The notes under the pieces: model-generated
The model's database searches: none
What the model saw: only the letters and a program-made list of their open reading frames with translations
Told to the model about the DNA's origin: nothing
Position numbers and translations under genes: made by a program
Assembly: GCA_037200975.1 (NCBI GenBank)
Contig: JBBCGI010000001.1
Coordinates: 3,038,001-3,102,000, forward strand
Direction of reading: 5' to 3'
DNA from: Pseudomonadota bacterium
Lineage (GTDB): Bacteria > Pseudomonadota > Gammaproteobacteria > Steroidobacterales > Steroidobacteraceae
Length of the DNA: 64,000 nucleotides
Part shown: positions 26,648-35,035 of the stretch, in pieces
How the letters are laid out: every line of letters starts with the position of its first letter
Position numbering within the stretch: the first letter of the stretch is position 1

Positions 26648-27751
26648 ATGAGCGCAACGCTTGCAGTCCTGATCGGTGGAATTCTGTTGGGAATCGTCGG
26701 CGTGGTGATCTGGGTGCGAGCGACGCGCGAGAAACCCGCAAAACCCGACCCGATCGCAGCCACGACGGGCGCGAACCGCTCTCTGACCGGCACGCGGCCC
26801 ATCGGCGGCATCGCGGCCTTCGACTGGGACGAGGCATTGCGGCGCTTCGTCGCATACGCGCTCGACGACGCGCCGCGCGAAGCGCTGAGCAAGACGCCGG
26901 ATCCCGCGCATGCGCCGGTCTTCAAGGCCGTGCAGCAGATTCTCGAGAAGATCGAAGCACGGCCCGAATACATCCCGCGCCGTCCGTCGCTGCTGCCAAA
27001 GCTGCTCTCGACCGTGAACGACGCCGATGCGACCATGGCCGAGATGTCCCGCATCATCGCGCAGGATCCGGCGCTCACCGGCAACCTGCTGCGCATCGCG
27101 AACAGCCCGATCTATCGCACCAACAACCTGCCCATCGAGAGTATCGATCGCGCCGTGACCGTGGTCGGAGTGCAGGGCATCCGCTCGATCATCGCCACCG
27201 CGTTGCTGCAGCCTTTGATGGCCGCGGGCGCCGGCAGCTTCAGCAAATTTCCCGAGCTCGTCTGGGAACACACGTTGTATGCGGCAACCACCGCGGAAAC
27301 TCACGCGACACAAATCGAGAACGCCGAGCCGTTCGTCTCGCAGCTGGTCGGCTTGTTATACGGACTCTCCGCCATCGTCGTGTTCCGCATCGTGCGCGAT
27401 CAATTTGCCGCGCAACCGCAGCTGACTCCGGATCCGGGCAGCGTCGCGCGCCTGCTCGAAACCTGGGTCGCTCCGACCGCGGGACGTATTGCCGCCAGCT
27501 GGGAGCTGTCGCAACGCGTGCAATACGCGCTCGAGAGTCAGACGCTCGCCGCCGAGCTCCAGATGGAAAATTCGCTGGGCCGCTCGCTCAAATTTGGCCG
27601 CGTCGCCGCCTCGGTGATCGTCCTGTGCCGCGTGGGACGCCTGACCGAGGCGGAGGCCCGCGCGATCGTCGTGTCGGGCGAGAACCGCCGCTCCCAGGTT
27701 GAGAAGCTGTGGGAACGTTTTGCCACGGCTTACCTCAAGCCCAGGGAATGA
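26648..27751 (+). CDS. membrane-anchored HDOD-domain signalling protein
   Basis: A 367-residue protein: one N-terminal transmembrane helix (residues 3-23, LAVLIGGILLGIVGVVIWV), a linker, and a HDOD domain (about 105-310: IPRRPSLLPKLLSTVND, IIAQDPALTGNLLRIANSP, ESIDRAVTVVGVQGIRSII). HDOD proteins resemble HD phosphohydrolases but lack the metal-binding HD pair and are thought to be signalling scaffolds in cyclic-di-GMP and motility control. Membrane anchoring is less common than response-regulator fusions. Immediately 3' lies a structured RNA and terminator. Confidence 0.8.
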   Translation: MSATLAVLIGGILLGIVGVVIWVRATREKPAKPDPIAATTGANRSLTGTRPIGGIAAFDWDEALRRFVAYALDDAPREALSKTPDPAHAPVFKAVQQILEKIEARPEYIPRRPSLLPKLLSTVNDADATMAEMSRIIAQDPALTGNLLRIANSPIYRTNNLPIESIDRAVTVVGVQGIRSIIATALLQPLMAAGAGSFSKFPELVWEHTLYAATTAETHATQIENAEPFVSQLVGLLYGLSAIVVFRIVRDQFAAQPQLTPDPGSVARLLETWVAPTAGRIAASWELSQRVQYALESQTLAAELQMENSLGRSLKFGRVAASVIVLCRVGRLTEAEARAIVVSGENRRSQVEKLWERFATAYLKPRE

Positions 27752-27804
27752 GGTCCCGTCAACCCCCGGCCGCGCAATAAATCCGGCTTAAGGGTGGGAG
27801 AAAA

Positions 27805-27931
27805 CGCGCCGTCGTGACACAGAGTCTTTGTGGCGCCCGGAACCCTACTGGGAGCCACACATGAGAATGTGCGGAACAAGACCCCCGTGTCCGCGCGACT
27901 AAGAGCCCCGCTCAGGCGGGGCTCTTTTTTT
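27805..27931 (+). ncRNA. candidate structured small RNA, three-way junction plus terminator
   Basis: The sequence can fold into a closing stem (GTCG 27811-27814 and GACAC 27816-27820 with GTGTC 27887-27891 and CGAC 27896-27899), a second helix (GTCTT 27824-27828 with AAGAC 27878-27882), and two hairpins inside: TGGC 27831-27834 with GCCA 27854-27857 enclosing CCC-TACT-GGG, and CACAT 27858-27862 with ATGTG 27867-27871 closed by a GAGA tetraloop. It ends in the terminator at 27901-27931. Four GGA triplets are present, one of the traits of CsrA-binding RNAs. It is not SRP RNA, 6S RNA or tmRNA by motif. Could be an sRNA or a riboregulator of the next gene. Confidence 0.5.
27901..27931 (+). terminator. 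intrinsic terminator
   Basis: An 11-bp stem, AAGAGCCCCGC with GCGGGGCTCTT, a TCAG loop and seven Ts. It ends transcription from the HDOD gene or from the candidate RNA. Confidence 0.9.
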
Positions 27932-27992
27932 GGGGGGAAAACTTCGGGCCGGGCTCACGGTAAGCTCGCGCCGCTTTCAGGAGGACAGCTTT

Positions 27993-28067
27993 TTGAACCC
28001 GGATATCCAGGCCCCGGTGATTGTGTGGCTGCCATTCGAGCGCTCACGATTTGGCGACCCGTCCTGA
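27993..28067 (+). CDS. 24-residue open frame behind a strong ribosome site
   Basis: The perfect Shine-Dalgarno AGGAGG at about 27979-27984 is followed by TTG 27993 and 24 codons (begins with NPDIQAPVIVW) ending at TGA 28065-28067, overlapping the start of the acetyltransferase gene in another frame. The ribosome site must serve something: either this peptide, which would then couple to the acetyltransferase, or an acetyltransferase start that needs a frameshift. Not recognised. Confidence 0.3.
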   Translation: MNPDIQAPVIVWLPFERSRFGDPS

Positions 28068-28596
28068 GTTCGAATCGCCGCGCCTGACGCTGCGCCGCCT
28101 GGAGTTTTCAGACGCGCCGTTCGTCGTCGAGCTGCTGAACCAGCCGTCGTTCATCAAGAACATCGGCGATCGTGGTGTGCGTTCCATCGAGGATGCGTAC
28201 GGGTACCTGCGCACCGGTCCGATGGCGATGTATGAGCGGCTCGGCCTGGGGCTCCTGCATGTCTCGCGCAAGTCGGATGGTGCCGCGATCGGCATGTGCG
28301 GGCTGCTCCAGCGCGACATCCTGCCGGACGTGGATCTCGGGTACGCCTTCCTGCCCGCTTACTGGGGCGGGGGATTTGCCTTCGAGGCGGCGCAGGCCAC
28401 GCTGCGGCACGGTGCGCGGGAATTGGGCCTCAAACGCGTCATTGGCGTCGTTTTACCGGGCAATGAGCCCTCGATCCGCGTGCTCGAGAAGTTAGGCATG
28501 CGGTTCGAACGCATGTATCCCATGTACCCCGACGAGCCCGAGGTGCGGCTGTATGGAATAGACCTGGGTGGGCAGCGGGCCGTCAGCGGCGAGTGA
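28051..28596 (+). CDS. GNAT-family N-acetyltransferase (RimJ/RimL-like)
   Basis: A 181-residue acetyltransferase of the Acetyltransf_3 group: N-terminal ESPRLTLRRLEFSDAPF, DVDLGYAFLPAYWGGGFAFEA (the acetyl-CoA site region with GGGFA) and LPGNEPSIRVLEKLGM near the end. Such enzymes acetylate ribosomal protein N-termini, small amines or antibiotics; the substrate is open. TTG 28051 is the family-consistent start but has no good ribosome site of its own, so coupling to the small upstream frame is possible. Its 3' end overlaps the convergent solenoid gene by 14 bases. Confidence 0.75.
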   Translation: MATRPEFESPRLTLRRLEFSDAPFVVELLNQPSFIKNIGDRGVRSIEDAYGYLRTGPMAMYERLGLGLLHVSRKSDGAAIGMCGLLQRDILPDVDLGYAFLPAYWGGGFAFEAAQATLRHGARELGLKRVIGVVLPGNEPSIRVLEKLGMRFERMYPMYPDEPEVRLYGIDLGGQRAVSGE

Positions 28597-29239
28597 CCTT
28601 GTCACCGATGATCTTGCCGATTTTCGCGCCGTTATCGACGCGCAGTTCGACCGGCCGTTCGAAGCGCAGATCTCCTTCCACCACGCATGTCGCGCAGATG
28701 TGGACCTTCACCGGATCGCCATGATCCTTGCCCCAGTCGCCGGTCGGCTTCTTTACCAGGATGTCGCCGCGCACGCGGGCGCCGTCGGTCAGGTCGATGT
28801 CGCCGTTGACAGTCGTCACCGTGCCGCCCACCTCCGCGCCGTGGAGCTCGATCTCCCCGGAGACCGTCGAAACCGCGCCGCCGACCCGGCTGCGATTCGC
28901 GATCTGGATTTCGCCGTTGACGGTCGATGCCTCGCGCGCGACGGTGGCGCCTGCGCCGATCTCGAGCGAGCCATTGACCGTGTTGAGGTTTCCGACCTTG
29001 GCATCGCGTTCGATGACGATTTCGCCGTTGACGGTATGCGCGGTTTCCACCGTCGCCCCGCTCCTCACGAGCACGTCACCGTTGACGGTGTTGACACTGT
29101 CGTAGGTCTGGCCGGCGGCGGCCTCCACCGAATCGTTGATCGCCGTGACGTTGCGGGAGTCCTTGGCGAAGGAAGCGCCGTTGCCCGCCCAGGCGACGAA
29201 GGCGATGAAAGCAACGGTGGCGAGAGTGGCGAATTTCAT
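28583..29239 (-). CDS. exported beta-solenoid repeat protein
   Basis: A 218-residue protein with a signal peptide (residues 1-25, ending GASFA) and about six tandem repeats of 17-19 residues built on TVNG-[DE]-[IV]-x-[IV]-x3-A-x-V: TVNGDVLVRSGATV, TVNGEIVIERDAKV, TVNGSLEIGAGATV, TVNGEIQIANRSRV, TVSGEIELHGAEV and TVNGDIDLTDGARV. This predicts a short right-handed beta-solenoid, similar in spirit to bactofilin or DUF4097-like folds. Two cysteines (ICATC) near the C-terminus may form a disulphide. ATG 29239 has AGGA upstream. Function unknown; likely periplasmic. Confidence 0.75.
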   Translation of the reverse strand: MKFATLATVAFIAFVAWAGNGASFAKDSRNVTAINDSVEAAAGQTYDSVNTVNGDVLVRSGATVETAHTVNGEIVIERDAKVGNLNTVNGSLEIGAGATVAREASTVNGEIQIANRSRVGGAVSTVSGEIELHGAEVGGTVTTVNGDIDLTDGARVRGDILVKKPTGDWGKDHGDPVKVHICATCVVEGDLRFERPVELRVDNGAKIGKIIGDKVTRR

Positions 29240-29316
29240 GGCGGCATCCTGGTGCGCAGTTGATCGATGCACGAATAGATGTCGCGAGCGCCCCAGGGGT
29301 TGCAATCCGCGACGCG

Positions 29317-29346
29317 GAAAAAAAGAAGCCCCGCTTGCGCGGGGCT
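29317..29346 (-). terminator. intrinsic terminator on the minus strand
   Basis: Read on the minus strand: AGCCCCGC, a four-base loop, GCGGGGCT and then TCTTTTTTT. An 8-bp GC-rich stem with a T-run. There is no protein gene immediately upstream on this strand. Confidence 0.8.
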
Positions 29347-29354
29347 CATTGGTC

Positions 29355-29371
29355 GCTTGCTTGCTTGCTTG
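29355..29371. repeat. GCTT tetranucleotide tandem repeat
   Basis: Four perfect copies of GCTT followed by GTTTG. A short simple repeat prone to slippage; it lies in the possible minus-strand RNA region. Confidence 0.7.
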
Positions 29372-29673
29372 TTTGTGGAGGAGTGTTTTCGCTCTTCTTG
29401 TTCTTATCTCGTGCGGTCTTTGTCGAGCCGCTTGGGATAAGAGAGAGCAAGCCCTGTGCCAGAGAAATCTGACATGACAATGGCTGGCCAATCGTCTGGG
29501 CGGAGGCCCGGGCGACGCAAAGTTCCACATTGGGCAATATGTCACGTCGATGGAAGGCACCCTGCTGTCAAAATCTTCGACGCAAGGTCCGGGGCAGGGC
29601 ACGACATAACACTCGCCCGTTGACCGGAAGTCGATTTGAGATCAACCGGTTGCATACGAGACAGCGAGTGTAA

Positions 29674-32040
29674 ATGAGCCCGACAGTTCTCCATCGCGTT
29701 CGCCGCCTGCGACGGGTAGCCGCCAAATTCCTGGTCCTGATGCTCTGCGCGCCCATTTTGGTCCGCGCCGAGTCGATCCCCCGACCGGAGGGTATCCAGC
29801 CCGACGTCAACTTCTGGATCCGGGTCTACACCGAGGTCACGACCAACGAAGGGTTCCTGCACGACGAACGCAATCTCGCCGTCGTGTACGACACGATCAA
29901 GTTCGGCGCCGGCACCTCACCGCGCGATCGCCAGCGTCTCGTGGACGAGCGGCGCGACCGGCACATCGCGAGTCTTCGCCGGATCGTCGCGGCGCTGGGC
30001 ACCGACGGCGGGCGCGATGCGCTCTCCGACGAAGACAAACGTCTGCTCGCGCTCTGGGGACCGAGCACCAGCGTCATCCTTCTCAAGGAGGCGATGCAGC
30101 GCATCCGCTTCCAGCTCGGGCAAGCGGACCGCTTCAAGGAAGGTCTGATCAGGTCCTCGAGCTGGGAAACACACATCGCCGAGACGTTTGCGAACCAGGG
30201 ATTGCCGCCGGAGCTGGCGGTGCTGCCGCACGTCGAGTCGTCGTTCAACGCGGCGGCCTATTCCAAGGTCGGCGCCGCAGGGTTGTGGCAGTTCATGCGT
30301 TCCACCGGCCGGCGCTACATGCGCGTCGACGATGCCGTCGATGAGCGTCTCGATCCGTACCGTTCGACCGAGGCCGCGGCCCAACTACTCGCCTATAACT
30401 ACCGCGTGCTCGGCAGCTGGCCGCTCGCCCTGACCGCGTACAACCACGGCGCGGCCGGCATGCGCCGCGCGAAGGAAACCGTCGGCAGCGACGATTTCGT
30501 GAAGATCAATCGCACCTATAACAGCCGGACATTCGGTTTCGCGTCGCGCAACTTCTTCCCGTCGTTCCTGGCCGCGCTGACCATCGATGAGAATCCGGAG
30601 AAATATTTCGGCGCGCTCGAACGGCGGCCGGAGCAGAAATTCCGCGAGGTCGCCATGCCGGCGTACGTGCGGCTGTCGACGCTGGAACGCACGCTGGGAC
30701 TCGATCGCGAACAGCTGCGCGTGCTCAACCCGGCGTGGCGCCCTGGCATTTTCAACGGCACGCGGCTGGTGCCGCGTGGTTATCGGCTGCGCCTGCCGGC
30801 GGACACCGCCGAGAAGTGGACCGCGGACATGCTGAGCGCGCGCCTGCCGGCCAATGAGTTGTATGCCGGGCAGGTGACGCCGCGCACGCACCGTGTCCGC
30901 AAGGGCGAGACGATGGCGGCCATCGCGCAGCGATACGGCATGACGACGGAACGCCTCGCGCAGATCAACGGCATTTCGGCCGGCGCCGCGTTGCGCGCGG
31001 GACGCCGTCTGGAATTGCCCGAACAATTGCCGCGCGTGCTGAGTGCCGCCGCATCGCCGCCGGCCGCGGCGAGCGCCGCCGTGGCCGCTGCGTCACCGTC
31101 GCCCGGCAATGCGACCGCGGCATCGGCGCCGGCGGACGATTTCTACGTCGTACGTCGCGGTGATTCGCTGCAACTGATCGCAGGACGGGTACGCGTGCCC
31201 GAGGCGCAGCTGTTGAAGATGAATTCGCTCAAGAACCCGGATTTTCTCTACGAGGGGCAGCGCCTGCGCATCGCCGGTGAGGCGCCGACGCGGGTGACCG
31301 CCGCGACGGAGGCCGAGACCGAAGTCAAAGTTGCGGCGATCGACGCGGCGCGCGGCGAAGCGCAGCGCGAAGGCGCCGCCGTCGAGGTGGTGCGCGAGGA
31401 GACCACGCGGCCCATCGGCACCGGCGAACCGACGCGCGGACGTGCGCGTTCCGCGGCGGCCGTGGCCATGGCCGCGGCAACTACGCCCGAAGTCGCGACC
31501 GCAGTAGCGCAGGCGGCCGAGAGCGCCCGCGAGCCGGTGTCCGCGAGCCAGGCAGAAGCGCTGAGTCCCGCGCTCGGACCGGTGGGCATATCGCAGGGCT
31601 TGGCCGATTCGATCGACTACCAGGTCCGCGACGACGGCTCGATCCGCGTGGAGGCGACCGAGACGCTGGGGCAATACGCCGACTGGCTGCAGATCGCGAC
31701 GCAGAAGCTGCGTACGCTGAACAAGCTCAAGGCCAGGCAGCCTGTGTTGCTCGGGCAGAAACTCAAGCTCGATTACTCGCGTGTTTCGCGCGAGGCGTTC
31801 GAACAGCTGCGCCGCGACTATCACGCCAAGCTGCAGGGCGAGTTCTTCGTCACGCATCGCATCGCCGGCACCGAGGTGTACATCGTGCGGCGTGGCGATT
31901 CGTTGTGGACCATGACGCAGAAGTTCAGCAACCTGCCGATCTGGCTGCTGCGGCAATACAACCCGGATACGGATCTGTCCGACCTGCGCGCCGGTACGCA
32001 GGTGGTGATGCCGAAGATCGAAGTCGTGGCAGGTAGCTAG
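29674..32040 (+). CDS. mltD: MltD-like lytic transglycosylase with LysM domains
   Basis: A 788-residue murein hydrolase. A signal peptide (residues 12-32) leads to a transglycosylase SLT domain near 170-300: ELAVLPHVESSFN with Glu188 as catalytic acid, then SKVGAAGLWQFM and LTAYNHGAAG, as in family 1D. LysM repeats follow at about 405-448 (HRVRKGETMAAIAQRYG), 491-534 (YVVRRGDSLQLIA), a degenerate one near 655-695 and 735-780 (YIVRRGDSLWTMTQKF). Linkers are Ala/Pro-rich. It cleaves glycan strands to 1,6-anhydro-muropeptides. No lipobox is evident, unlike E. coli MltD. It is longer than E. coli MltD (about 450 residues) because of extra LysM copies and linkers. Confidence 0.9.
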   Translation: MSPTVLHRVRRLRRVAAKFLVLMLCAPILVRAESIPRPEGIQPDVNFWIRVYTEVTTNEGFLHDERNLAVVYDTIKFGAGTSPRDRQRLVDERRDRHIASLRRIVAALGTDGGRDALSDEDKRLLALWGPSTSVILLKEAMQRIRFQLGQADRFKEGLIRSSSWETHIAETFANQGLPPELAVLPHVESSFNAAAYSKVGAAGLWQFMRSTGRRYMRVDDAVDERLDPYRSTEAAAQLLAYNYRVLGSWPLALTAYNHGAAGMRRAKETVGSDDFVKINRTYNSRTFGFASRNFFPSFLAALTIDENPEKYFGALERRPEQKFREVAMPAYVRLSTLERTLGLDREQLRVLNPAWRPGIFNGTRLVPRGYRLRLPADTAEKWTADMLSARLPANELYAGQVTPRTHRVRKGETMAAIAQRYGMTTERLAQINGISAGAALRAGRRLELPEQLPRVLSAAASPPAAASAAVAAASPSPGNATAASAPADDFYVVRRGDSLQLIAGRVRVPEAQLLKMNSLKNPDFLYEGQRLRIAGEAPTRVTAATEAETEVKVAAIDAARGEAQREGAAVEVVREETTRPIGTGEPTRGRARSAAAVAMAAATTPEVATAVAQAAESAREPVSASQAEALSPALGPVGISQGLADSIDYQVRDDGSIRVEATETLGQYADWLQIATQKLRTLNKLKARQPVLLGQKLKLDYSRVSREAFEQLRRDYHAKLQGEFFVTHRIAGTEVYIVRRGDSLWTMTQKFSNLPIWLLRQYNPDTDLSDLRAGTQVVMPKIEVVAGS

Positions 32041-32043
32041 GGA

Positions 32044-32116
32044 AGTAAAAGGGGACATGCCTATTTATTGAGAAAAGGGGACCTTTTCTCAATAAATAGG
32101 CATGTCCCCTTTTACT
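32044..32116. repeat. long perfect inverted repeat, family A, copy 1
   Basis: Two 35-base arms, 32044-32078 and 32082-32116, are exact reverse complements around a three-base loop. The core, GGGGACATGCCTATTTATT, is shared with the copy at 39772-39833. It sits between two convergent genes, its right arm supplies the stop codon of the minus-strand gene, and it can act as a bidirectional terminator. Confidence 0.9.
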
Positions 32117-32696
32117 GGCGGGCGGCGAATTCCTTCAAGCGCGGGTCGTCGGCGATCTGCAGCGCGAACAGCGCTTCCACCGGGCCATCCTTTGTCGGCT
32201 CCATCATGTGAATCGCCAGGCTCCGGGCTGCGCCGAGCCGCGCGATGACATCGGCATCGGCCCTGAAGTAGTACGTCACGCTCCACGGAGCCGGCAGCTT
32301 GTACGGCGACTTGGCAAGACCGGCAAAATCCGCCTGACGGCTGGGCGTGCCGAGCACCAGCGCGCTGCCATCCACATCGAGGGAAGGCACGGATTCGACC
32401 AATGTCGGATCGATCGGCACGGCGAGCCACAGAAACGATGCGCGCGCGCCCATCTGGTTCGTCTCGAAGGGCGCCAGATACGCGAAGCGATCGGCGTAAC
32501 CATTGGGCGCCGTTTCACGATACAGCTCGATCGGCTTTCCGATCCGCGCGATGGTGACGCCGGTGTCGGCGTCGAGTTGTTCGTACACGGGATGATCCTG
32601 CGGCAACGTCGCGCAGGCACCGAGGGTGAGGGCGACCAGCCCGGCGAGGAAACGCGCCCCAAGAAATACGGTCTCAGCGTCGCGACGGCTTGTCAT
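32112..32696 (-). CDS. putative lipoprotein of unknown function
   Basis: A 194-residue protein with a lipoprotein signal (ARFLAGLVALTLGAC, lipobox LGAC with Cys about 28). The mature part has no motif I recognise; it contains GVTIARIGKPIELYRE, TYYFRADADVIARLG and ends LKEFAARQ. It is likely an envelope protein anchored to the inner or outer membrane. ATG 32696 is chosen because it puts the basic residues just before the hydrophobic core; a longer frame upstream adds a non-conserved extension. The TAA stop lies inside the family A palindrome, so the last codons border a mobile insertion and the natural C-terminus may have been changed. Confidence 0.6.
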   Translation of the reverse strand: MTSRRDAETVFLGARFLAGLVALTLGACATLPQDHPVYEQLDADTGVTIARIGKPIELYRETAPNGYADRFAYLAPFETNQMGARASFLWLAVPIDPTLVESVPSLDVDGSALVLGTPSRQADFAGLAKSPYKLPAPWSVTYYFRADADVIARLGAARSLAIHMMEPTKDGPVEALFALQIADDPRLKEFAARQ

Positions 32697-32818
32697 AATC
32701 GTTACCGGTGGACATCCTTGCTGCATTGAACACCCCAAAGCTGTGACGCGTTCCGTTAACGCTGCCCCGGCCGGCCCCTATAATTTAAGTTGTTAGTAAG
32801 TGCTTGTTTTGTAATTAA

Positions 32819-33370
32819 ATGTCGCTGACTACAAAAGTTTCCGCACTGTGTGTTCCGTTGCTCGCCTGCCTGTTCGCTGGAACGGCTGTAGGCGACGCGC
32901 TGCCCTATCATGCCCGCGCCATGGCCTCGCTGGGCGTCGAATTGCCCATTGCCGATCGCGTGCTGGTGCGCAAATCCGAGCGCCGGCTCTATCTCATGCG
33001 CGGCAACGACGTGCTGCGCGCCTACCGCGTCGCGCTCGGCCTCAACCCGGCGGGCGCGAAAGAACGCGCCGGCGATTTCCGCACTCCGGAAGGCAGCTAC
33101 CGTCTGTCGCGGCGAAACACGCGCAGCGACTATTTCCTCTCGATCCAGGTTTCGTACCCCAACGATCAGGACACGAAACGCGCGCGCAGCAATGGCTGGC
33201 AGCCCGGCGGATCGATCATGATCCATGGCCTGCCGAACGATCCGCGCCACGCACCCGACTACTACGCCACGCAGGACTGGACCGATGGCTGCATCGCCGT
33301 CACCAACGCCGACATGGTGGAGATCTGGATGATGACCTCGGACAACGTGCGCATCGATATCCAGCCCTGA
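32819..33370 (+). CDS. L,D-transpeptidase (YkuD family)
   Basis: A 183-residue exported enzyme: signal peptide (residues 1-25, cleavage near AVGDA) and a YkuD domain from about residue 45 (DRVLVRKSERRLYLM) to the end. The catalytic signature is present: IMIHGLP (His) and TDGCIAVTN with the nucleophile Cys near residue 160. These enzymes form 3-3 crosslinks in peptidoglycan or attach proteins to it, working in the periplasm. The length is that of the minimal ErfK/YbiS-like group without LysM. It is followed by ppnN 80 bases downstream on the same strand. Confidence 0.9.
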   Translation: MSLTTKVSALCVPLLACLFAGTAVGDALPYHARAMASLGVELPIADRVLVRKSERRLYLMRGNDVLRAYRVALGLNPAGAKERAGDFRTPEGSYRLSRRNTRSDYFLSIQVSYPNDQDTKRARSNGWQPGGSIMIHGLPNDPRHAPDYYATQDWTDGCIAVTNADMVEIWMMTSDNVRIDIQP

Positions 33371-33450
33371 AGGCGGCCTTCGCCGGCGATTTCCCTCCCG
33401 TCGAGTACACTCTCCCACCAAAACAAGGTGAGCAGAGTCGAGGGGATATT

Positions 33451-34836
33451 TTGGAAACCAGCATCGTCATTCCCGATTTCGTGGATGCGCGCATCGGACC
33501 GCGGGGCAGCCTGGAGAACCTCTCCCAGGCGGAAATTGAAAAACTCCTCGATTCACGCGCCGGCGGCCTCTACCAGCTGTTCCGCAAGTGCGCGCTGGCG
33601 GTCATGAACTCCGGCTCCGAGAGCGACAACGCCAAGGAGATCTTCGACCGCTACAAGGACTTCGAAGTCGAACTGGTGCGCCAGGCCTGGGGCATCAAGC
33701 TCGAGATGAAGAACGCGCCCGGCCAGGCGTTCGTCGACGGCGAGATGATCCGCGGCATCAAGGAACACGTGTTCGCGGTGCTGCGCGACGTCATCTTCAT
33801 CTCCAACGAGATCATCGAAAGCGGCCGGTTCGACCTCGAACAGCCCGCGGCGATCACGAACGCGGTGTTCCACATCCTGCGCAATGCGCGGATCCTCGAC
33901 TATAAATCCAAGCCGAATCTGGTCGTGTGCTGGGGCGGGCATTCCATCGGCACCGAGGAGTACCAGTACACCAAAAAGGTCGGCTACGAGCTCGGCCTGC
34001 GCGGCATGGATGTCTGCACGGGCTGCGGCCCGGGTGCGATGAAGGGCCCCATGAAGGGCGCCACCATCGGCCACGCCAAGCAGCGCATCGTCGGTGGGCG
34101 TTATATCGGTTTGACGGAGCCCGGCATCATCGCCGCCGAGCCGCCGAATCCGATCGTGAACCAGCTGGTGATCATGCCGGACATCGAAAAACGTCTCGAA
34201 GCGTTCGTGCGCCTGTCGCATGGCATCGTGGTGTTCCCGGGAGGCGTTGGAACGGCCGAGGAAATCCTCTACTTGCTGGGTGTGCTGCTGGATCCGGCCA
34301 ATGCCGGCCAGACGCTGAAAGTCGTACTCACGGGACCCAGGTCGACGGCGGACTACTTCGTCCAGATCAAGCAATTCATCGAGCAAACCCTCGGGAAAAA
34401 GGCCGCCGAGCTGCTGCATGTGATCGTCGACGACCCGGCCGAGGTGGCGCGTTACATGGTCGCGGCGATGGAAGAAGTGCGGGACGCCCGCCGCACCCAT
34501 AGCGACTCCTACAATTTCAACTGGCTGCTCAAGATCCCGCCGGCCTTTCAGCATCCGTTCGAAGTGACGCACGAATCCATGCGCGGCCTGCGTCTGTACC
34601 GCGACCAGCCGGCGCATGAGCTCGCGGCCGACCTGCGGCGCGCGTTCTCCGGCATCGTCACCGGCAACGTGAAGGAAAACGGCGTACGCGCGATAGAAAA
34701 GTTAGGTCCGTACGAGCTGACCGGCGACGCCTCGGTCATGAAACTGCTCGACGAGCTGCTCACGGCGTTTGTGGCGCAAAAGCGCATGAAGCTTCCGGGC
34801 AGCGCGTACAAGCCGTGTTACCGGCTCGTGGCCTGA
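33451..34836 (+). CDS. ppnN: nucleotide 5'-monophosphate nucleosidase PpnN (LOG family)
   Basis: A 461-residue protein close in length to E. coli PpnN/YgdH (454). It has the LOG Rossmann signature: VVCWGGHSIGTEEYQYTKKV, the TGCGPGAMKGPMKGA phosphate loop and FPGGVGTAEE with the catalytic Glu near residue 271. PpnN splits purine and pyrimidine monophosphates to base and ribose-5-phosphate and is controlled by (p)ppGpp in E. coli. The TTG start at 33451 is supported by GAGGGGA about seven bases upstream; the frame stays open further up but overlaps the L,D-transpeptidase. Confidence 0.9.
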   Translation: METSIVIPDFVDARIGPRGSLENLSQAEIEKLLDSRAGGLYQLFRKCALAVMNSGSESDNAKEIFDRYKDFEVELVRQAWGIKLEMKNAPGQAFVDGEMIRGIKEHVFAVLRDVIFISNEIIESGRFDLEQPAAITNAVFHILRNARILDYKSKPNLVVCWGGHSIGTEEYQYTKKVGYELGLRGMDVCTGCGPGAMKGPMKGATIGHAKQRIVGGRYIGLTEPGIIAAEPPNPIVNQLVIMPDIEKRLEAFVRLSHGIVVFPGGVGTAEEILYLLGVLLDPANAGQTLKVVLTGPRSTADYFVQIKQFIEQTLGKKAAELLHVIVDDPAEVARYMVAAMEEVRDARRTHSDSYNFNWLLKIPPAFQHPFEVTHESMRGLRLYRDQPAHELAADLRRAFSGIVTGNVKENGVRAIEKLGPYELTGDASVMKLLDELLTAFVAQKRMKLPGSAYKPCYRLVA

Positions 34837-35035
34837 CGGTCGAGCGAAGAATCAAACAATAAGCGACTGCAACGTTAAATGGCGCCGCGTGTTTTCCGCG
34901 GCGGCGCTACATAACGAAAAAATCTGTGCGAACCACCGCGCATCGCCCGCAAGCAGTTGCGAGCGCGTGAATCAGTTCCTGTCGTTTTGGTGCGACGAAA
35001 CCGTAGGCTTACGTCAACCGAAAGGGAGTAACCGC

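Larger units (their letters stand above)
29240..29673. other. 434-base intergenic stretch with terminator and tetranucleotide repeat
   Basis: It holds the promoter region of the solenoid gene, a minus-strand intrinsic terminator at 29317-29346 with no minus-strand gene feeding it, four GCTT units at 29355-29370, and the upstream region of mltD. Because the terminator points left and nothing coding lies to its right on that strand, a small minus-strand RNA of up to about 200 bases may be encoded in 29320-29540. Confidence 0.4.

Noticed and set aside
27805-27931. Reading the structured RNA as 6S RNA or SRP RNA
   Set aside because: The large central bubble of 6S and the GGAA-loop/AGCAG motif of SRP RNA are both missing.
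29355-29371. GCTT repeat or the palindromes as part of a CRISPR array
   Set aside because: No regularly spaced repeats of 25-40 bases with unique spacers, and no cas genes.
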